Assembly (NCBI GenBank): GCA_002172915.1 | Contig: NHBW01000005.1 | Coordinates: 291,491-355,490, forward strand | Reading direction: 5' to 3' | Origin: Hyphomonas sp. TMED17 | Lineage (GTDB): Bacteria > Pseudomonadota > Alphaproteobacteria > Caulobacterales > Hyphomonadaceae | DNA length: 64,000 nt | Notes under the pieces: model-generated | What the model was told of the DNA's origin: nothing | What the model saw: only the letters and a program-made list of their open reading frames with translations | The model's database searches: none | Translations under genes and position numbers: made by a program | In this document: positions 59,558-64,000 of the stretch, piece after piece | Position numbering within the stretch: the stretch's first letter is position 1 | Layout: every line of letters begins with the position of its first letter

Positions 59558-60829
59558 TCATGGCGCGCTGTTTTCCCATGCTTTGCGGAGGCGGCGGAGT
59601 AGAGCCCAAACAATGACTAAAACAAAAGGTACAGAAATAGCTGTCATTAAAGTTTCAGATAGGGGGGACCAAGACTGATCAGCAGCGGCCTTTAATAAAT
59701 ATGATACCAGTCCAACCGCATAATAAGTAATGGCAACAATCGAAAGCCCTTCGACGGTTTGAGAAATTTTTAGCTGCTGGTCATGACGTTTATTCATGGA
59801 TTGCAGCTGAGCTTGATTTCCCTTCGCGAGGTTTAGCTGTATGCGCGTTCTCAACAATACTAGCGTTCTTGAGAGATCATTTGTTAATGTGTCTTGGCGT
59901 CGTCTTGTGCTCTCTATTGTCGCTATAGCAGGTTCAAACCGTGACTTTAAAAATCCGCTCATGGTTTGAAGTTTGCCGACCTTTTCTTCCTCCAGAGAGT
60001 CGAGGCGTTGCTCAAAAAGCGCTGCATATGCGAGGCTGGCGGCAAAGCGGTAGCGCGTATTCGTCGCCAAGACATTGCTGCGCTCTGAAAGCATCGATAG
60101 ACGTTCAAAGTGGCTCTCGCTTTCTTGCTGCGTATTATTGGTACTCCCCCCAAGTAAGCGAGTTAGATCTTCAAGTTCTTTCTCAAGATTAGTCAGCTCG
60201 GCACTGACTTTACGGGCCTCAGGCAGACCCAGCAGCGCCATTGTTCGGTAAGTTTCCATTTCCACGAGACGTTGCAAACGCCGACCGATTTCATCATTTG
60301 TCATGCCCTTCGCGTGCATTGAAAATTGAATAAAGCCATTTTCATCAGGAACAAAACCCGAGCGAACATCAATTCCTTTACGTAATATACCACCATACAA
60401 GCGTTGTTCATTGGGGAAGCATACGCATAAATCATCGTCGGATTTCAAGAGGTTTAATTTTAATAGGACAAGAATTTCTACGTCGCCCATCGGAAAATTC
60501 TGGCTCAAAAAATCGACCAGATCTTCTTGATTGTCAGCGGCCACCTCTTCTTGAAAAACTGTGCAAGACATAAACTCTGTGTGATATTCTAGTTTGACCC
60601 GCACCATACCCAGCGTCGCTGATATATGCCTGACAAGCAAAGCATCTTCATTCGGGTTTAATTTATGGAAAAATTGACGACGCACCGCCGGTTCTGCGCG
60701 AAAGGCAAGATGCAACATATTTGCTGGGCCTGATATAGTTTCTGATGGCCGAGCGTGCGCTTCAGAGATCAAAAAGTCCCTGTCGGGATGAAATTTCCAA
60801 CTTTCGGAGGACGCGTTTGGTTCGAGCAT
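59558..60829 (-). CDS. DUF3422 membrane protein
   Basis: 423 aa. The N-terminus (FHPDRDFLISEAHARPSE) is the mark of DUF3422, a widespread proteobacterial family without known function. A long cytosolic domain with coiled coil at about residues 205-330 leads to two C-terminal helices (IVAITYYAVGLVSYLL and ISVPFVLVIVWALL). The coiled coil and helix pair resemble CorA-like layouts, but the CorA GMN motif is absent. Lone gene. Confidence 0.85.
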   Translation of the reverse strand: MLEPNASSESWKFHPDRDFLISEAHARPSETISGPANMLHLAFRAEPAVRRQFFHKLNPNEDALLVRHISATLGMVRVKLEYHTEFMSCTVFQEEVAADNQEDLVDFLSQNFPMGDVEILVLLKLNLLKSDDDLCVCFPNEQRLYGGILRKGIDVRSGFVPDENGFIQFSMHAKGMTNDEIGRRLQRLVEMETYRTMALLGLPEARKVSAELTNLEKELEDLTRLLGGSTNNTQQESESHFERLSMLSERSNVLATNTRYRFAASLAYAALFEQRLDSLEEEKVGKLQTMSGFLKSRFEPAIATIESTRRRQDTLTNDLSRTLVLLRTRIQLNLAKGNQAQLQSMNKRHDQQLKISQTVEGLSIVAITYYAVGLVSYLLKAAADQSWSPLSETLMTAISVPFVLVIVWALLRRLRKAWENSAP

Positions 60830-61504
60830 TTAACATCAGCCTTCAATAGTAACATTGATCTAAGATAACACATAAAACGTGACGAACGCTGCGGCTATTT
60901 GTATAGGTCATATTTGCATTGGTGTATTGATATGCATCTCAGATCTAAAACTTGACTGATTTAAAGTCCGTTTCTGGGGGTTTGCACAAATCAACCAGCG
61001 GCTGGCGAGCCCAGCCGGAATAAAAGGTGACGGTTTTGACTGATGAGTGATCACCCGTCGCAGATGTCGTGACACCATCTGTTTTCGAATCGATTCGTCG
61101 CTGAACCGGCCACGCGATCATCGCGACAACAGAGCAGGCCGATAGCTATCTGGGTCACCAGCGACAACGTGGCTGCCGACCTATCATAGGTCCGAACAAA
61201 GCCCCTTGTGAAATTGAAACACTTGCAGACTGCCAATTATCAAAGCCGCTCTAATATCACCTGCGCCGGTACCATCGGTTTCGGATCCTCAATATTAATT
61301 GTACCGGTAAATAAAAATATTGGCGCCTATGGTTGACCGTAAACAGCAAGCAACCACATCTGCAGAAGGGAAGTCTGTTCACATGTCAGATAGTCTCTGA
61401 AACGTGAAACCCGATAATACTGCTGCTGGTGTTGAAGAAAATTTGATGCGTTCTGAGCGGCCCGCTGAAGCCATGGAACGACGGATACAATCATCCAGAA
61501 AGAG
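60830..61504. other. Intergenic region with possible transposon remnant
   Basis: 675 bases without an intact gene. The only protein-like trace is the 61-codon minus-strand frame at 61051-61236 described separately. The rest reads as unconstrained sequence. It probably also holds the promoter of the CBM9-like/DUF5916 gene, but no clear -35/-10 pair was found. Confidence 0.5.
61051..61236 (-). mobile_element. Possible transposase C-terminal fragment
   Basis: The frame reads RGFVRTYDRSAATLSLVTQI then AIGLLC, which resembles the end of IS5-group transposases (R-x-RYDK-x-A followed by a short hydrophobic helix). No DDE core, terminal inverted repeats or target duplication were found. A weak call based on one short similarity. 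Confidence 0.3.
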
Positions 61505-63718
61505 ATGCCAACTTCAAGAATGACCCGATATTTTGCTTTTGTCCTGCTACTTGTTTCGACTGTGGCGCCATTGAACCGGAGCTATGCCGAGCCGGACGGT
61601 GAGCCCGTGAACTTTAAAACCTATCGGCCTTCGGTGTCGCCGATACGGATCAATACCAGCCAGGCTCCTATTATTGATGGTGACCTTTCAGATCCGGTCT
61701 GGGACATGGCGACACAAATCGTCGACTTTTATCAAGTCGAGCCTTTTATTGCGCCGCCGACTGTAGAGACAAAGGTCTATATGGCGTTCGATGAAAACGC
61801 CCTATATATCGGCGTTTTCGCTGCCGAGGATCGTCCCGAAGATATCTATGCGACAGTCATGGAACGCGATGGTGATGTCTGGCGCGACGACATGATCCGC
61901 GTTTACATCGACCCCTTTGCAACTGGAATTTCGGGGTTTGGTTTTGATGTCAACGCTATTGGTGCCCGCGCCGACCGGCTTGTCCAGGACGGGCGCCGGC
62001 CAATCGATGAATGGGACACGATCTGGAATTCGTCCGGGCAGATTTTGGAAAATGGCTGGAGTGTCGAAATAGAAATTCCCTTTCGGTCGATCAGCTTTGA
62101 TCCGGAGGCAGATGGTTGGGGACTGATCCTGACCCGCGAACGCGCCCATAAAGCAGAGGAAATTAGATGGGCGGGTATCGATCAATCGCTAGACACATTC
62201 AATTTTTCGCGTGCCGGTCGACTTGAAGGCATTCGGGATGTCAATCAAGGTCGCGGGCTCGAGATTACGCTACAGGGAACCGGCTCTGTTGCGCGCGACT
62301 GGAACAGGCCGCGACGGGACAGTGTAAACTTCGAACCCAGCGTCGATGCGCTCTATCGATTTACCCCGTCCTTGGCAGGTCTGATCACATTTAATTCTGA
62401 TTTCTCGGATACACCGCTTGATAATCGTCAGATTAATACGGGCCGATTTTCATTATTTTTTCCGGAATCACGGGACTTTTTTCTACAAGACGCCGCCTTT
62501 TTCGAGTTTGGTGGTCGCGCCTTTAGCCGTGCCCCGAATGCCCGACCCTTCTTTTCCCGCAGAATTGGGATCGTAAATGGTGAATCAGTTCCGATTGAAA
62601 CCGGTATAAAGCTGAGTGGCGAGCTCAAAGGCATCGAACTTGGCCTGCTTACAGCCCGCATGGGCGAAGGTAGCGAGATTGATCGCCAGACATTATCGGT
62701 CGCCAGAGCAGCGGTCGATATATCAGCGGAATCGCGGCTTGGAATTATTGCCACAAATGGTGACCCGACCGGACAAAGCGACAATACGTTACTGGGTTTT
62801 GATTATCTCTATCGGTCACCGAGCATCTTTGGGAAAAGCCGCCTTCAGGCCGATATTTACTACCAGCAAACCTTTTCATCGACCGTACCGGATGATGATA
62901 CTTTTGGAATACGGATTGATTATCCAAATGATGTCTGGCGCTGGAAGCTGGCGGCCCGCGAAGTTGGCGAAAATTTTACTCCGGCGCTGGGTTTCGTCAA
63001 TCGTCCTGGCAGTCGCGACTATACCGCTGACTGGCAACGCCGGTTCCGGCCGCAAAACACGGCTATTACATGGTGGCAATTCGGCAGTGAGCACCGGCTC
63101 ATTACCGCACTCGACGGTGAAACCGAGACCCGTACGAACAAACTCAAAGCCGGATTGCAAACCAGACAGGCAGATTCTGTCTGGATATCGACCTTTGCAA
63201 CTGTTGAAAACGTAAGAACGCCATTCACGCTACCGAATGAAATACCGGTTCCGACCGGAACCTATAATAATGATGGAGCAAGCCTGTCTCTAACCTCGTC
63301 TATGACGCGTCCTTATGGCGGTCAGATAAGACTTGAGCAAAAACAATTCTTCGGAGGTGACTCAACTGCACTCGAGCTGCGGTTGAATGCGCGCCCCAAC
63401 CGCAATTTCGACATTAGTGCGGCTTTTTCCAGAACAGACATAAATGTCCCTGGCGGTGATGTCAGCGTACAAGTGGGGTCGGTCGATGCGGTGGTAAATC
63501 TATCGCCAAAGCTCTCGATCTCGACGCAAACCCAGTATGATAATATTTCCAACAGCCTGTCGTTTTTTGGGCGTATGCGATGGGAAGTACGGCCGGAAAC
63601 AGAAGTCTTTCTGTCAGTTGGACACGGCGCCATTATTGATGACAGCGATTTTGGACGCAATTTCCGCTCAATTCAGAGCCAGGCGATATTCCGCCTTAGC
63701 AACACTTACCGCTTCTAG
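61505..63718 (+). CDS. CBM9-like plus DUF5916 outer-membrane protein
   Basis: 737 aa. Signal peptide to about residue 28 (LNRSYAEP). A carbohydrate-binding-family-9-like domain spans about 45-235 (IDGDLSDPVWDMATQIVDFYQ, shown in part; VYMAFDENALYIGVFAAEDR). The long C-terminal DUF5916 region has alternating polar/hydrophobic beta strands and ends in SNTYRF, an outer-membrane barrel signal. In related genomes such proteins are often linked to polymer or peptide use, but the role is unproven. Start ATG 61505; ATG 61520 is an alternative. No TonB or hydrolase partner gene beside it. Confidence 0.88.
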   Translation: MPTSRMTRYFAFVLLLVSTVAPLNRSYAEPDGEPVNFKTYRPSVSPIRINTSQAPIIDGDLSDPVWDMATQIVDFYQVEPFIAPPTVETKVYMAFDENALYIGVFAAEDRPEDIYATVMERDGDVWRDDMIRVYIDPFATGISGFGFDVNAIGARADRLVQDGRRPIDEWDTIWNSSGQILENGWSVEIEIPFRSISFDPEADGWGLILTRERAHKAEEIRWAGIDQSLDTFNFSRAGRLEGIRDVNQGRGLEITLQGTGSVARDWNRPRRDSVNFEPSVDALYRFTPSLAGLITFNSDFSDTPLDNRQINTGRFSLFFPESRDFFLQDAAFFEFGGRAFSRAPNARPFFSRRIGIVNGESVPIETGIKLSGELKGIELGLLTARMGEGSEIDRQTLSVARAAVDISAESRLGIIATNGDPTGQSDNTLLGFDYLYRSPSIFGKSRLQADIYYQQTFSSTVPDDDTFGIRIDYPNDVWRWKLAAREVGENFTPALGFVNRPGSRDYTADWQRRFRPQNTAITWWQFGSEHRLITALDGETETRTNKLKAGLQTRQADSVWISTFATVENVRTPFTLPNEIPVPTGTYNNDGASLSLTSSMTRPYGGQIRLEQKQFFGGDSTALELRLNARPNRNFDISAAFSRTDINVPGGDVSVQVGSVDAVVNLSPKLSISTQTQYDNISNSLSFFGRMRWEVRPETEVFLSVGHGAIIDDSDFGRNFRSIQSQAIFRLSNTYRF

Positions 63719-64000
63719 GCGATGGCTCATCCGGCATCGGAATCATTATACAGCCCGGCCGCAATTCTTCGCAGTGGTAGACATGCTCGACGCTGTCGCC
63801 CTGTCAGCACCGGCACGCATCATTACATCGCCTACGTTCGAGGTAACATGCAATCCGGTATGGGATGGTCGGAGATCAAGCGATAATGCAACGCCAACCG
63901 GCTTGAAGGGAGCTGCTCGAATATAAAAAATAATGCTGCTACAGGCAGTTGCGCTAGCACCAGCAGTTTATTGACATCATCCATGTGCATGCTCATATTC

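Noticed and set aside
63537..64000. Frames at the right edge, including a 129-codon plus-strand frame and a short minus-strand frame
   Set aside because: The plus frame is mostly a shadow of the DUF5916 gene; the minus frame lacks any family signal. The last 280 bases hold nothing I can support.
57400..64000. Search for a repeat of the tRNA-Lys 3' end (attachment site)
   Set aside because: No second copy of the T-arm/acceptor sequence was found by eye in the window.

Overview
The window is chromosomal DNA from an alphaproteobacterium, probably a marine member of the Caulobacterales/Maricaulales/Parvularculales type. The evidence is gene order and protein families: ubiA divergent from rsmE-gshA, pmbA followed by a CysQ-like phosphatase and DUF4170, tldD next to coxBAC, a cox operon carrying ctaB-ctaG-DUF983-SURF1-thrC, and an arginine succinyltransferase (AST) operon with a DUF3450/TtpC-type TonB system. 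Genus cannot be fixed by reading alone. Coding density is high, many genes overlap by ATGA, and GTG/TTG starts are frequent.

Layout. 1-2.4 kb: end of serS, surE and pcm, closed by a strong terminator. 2.4-8.0 kb: an SDR dehydrogenase and a glyoxalase-fold protein, then a nucleoside permease, a TonB-dependent receptor and a glutathione transferase in one run. 8.0-10.4 kb: NADHX dehydratase and trmFO. 10.5-14.8 kb: pmbA, CysQ-like phosphatase, DUF4170 and an MsbA-like ABC exporter. 14.8-17.4 kb (minus strand): FrnE-like oxidoreductase, fatty acid desaturase, ubiA. 17.4-21.3 kb: rsmE, gshA, POT peptide transporter. 21.5-23.6 kb: tldD and a TPR protein. 23.7-31.6 kb: the aa3-type cytochrome c oxidase structural and assembly operon, ending in thrC. 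32-34.7 kb: two cytochromes P450. 34.7-39.3 kb: RluB-like pseudouridine synthase, a membrane protein, and the lipid A/Kdo genes lpxL-like, lpxK and waaA. 39.4-43.8 kb: acs, chorismate mutase, sppA. 44.0 kb: tRNA-Gln. 44.5-50.2 kb: a seven-gene TonB energising operon. 50.4-56.7 kb: M20 hydrolase, astA, astD, astB and tgt. 57.4 kb: tRNA-Lys. 57.5-64 kb: a looser region with a CBS protein, two tiny ORFs (one apparently frameshifted), dps, DUF3422, a possible transposase remnant and a large CBM9-like/DUF5916 outer-membrane protein.

How the genes fit together. Three sets are coherent machines: the oxidase operon (subunits I-III, haem farnesylation, copper insertion, SURF1); the DUF3450-TtpC-ExbB-ExbD-ExbD-TonB-TPR operon, which would energise receptors such as the one at 5.25 kb; and the AST operon, which turns arginine into N-succinylglutamate semialdehyde and then N-succinylglutamate, with an M20 hydrolase where AstE would be expected.

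Points most worth a second look: Tgt has lost two of its four zinc ligands and sits 2 bases behind astB; the glyoxalase-fold gene has an ideal Shine-Dalgarno but ATC where its start should be; a tiny membrane ORF near 58.3 kb is restored by removing one A; and the nucleoside permease is paired with its own receptor. I found no CRISPR array, prophage, or clear defence or secondary-metabolite system.
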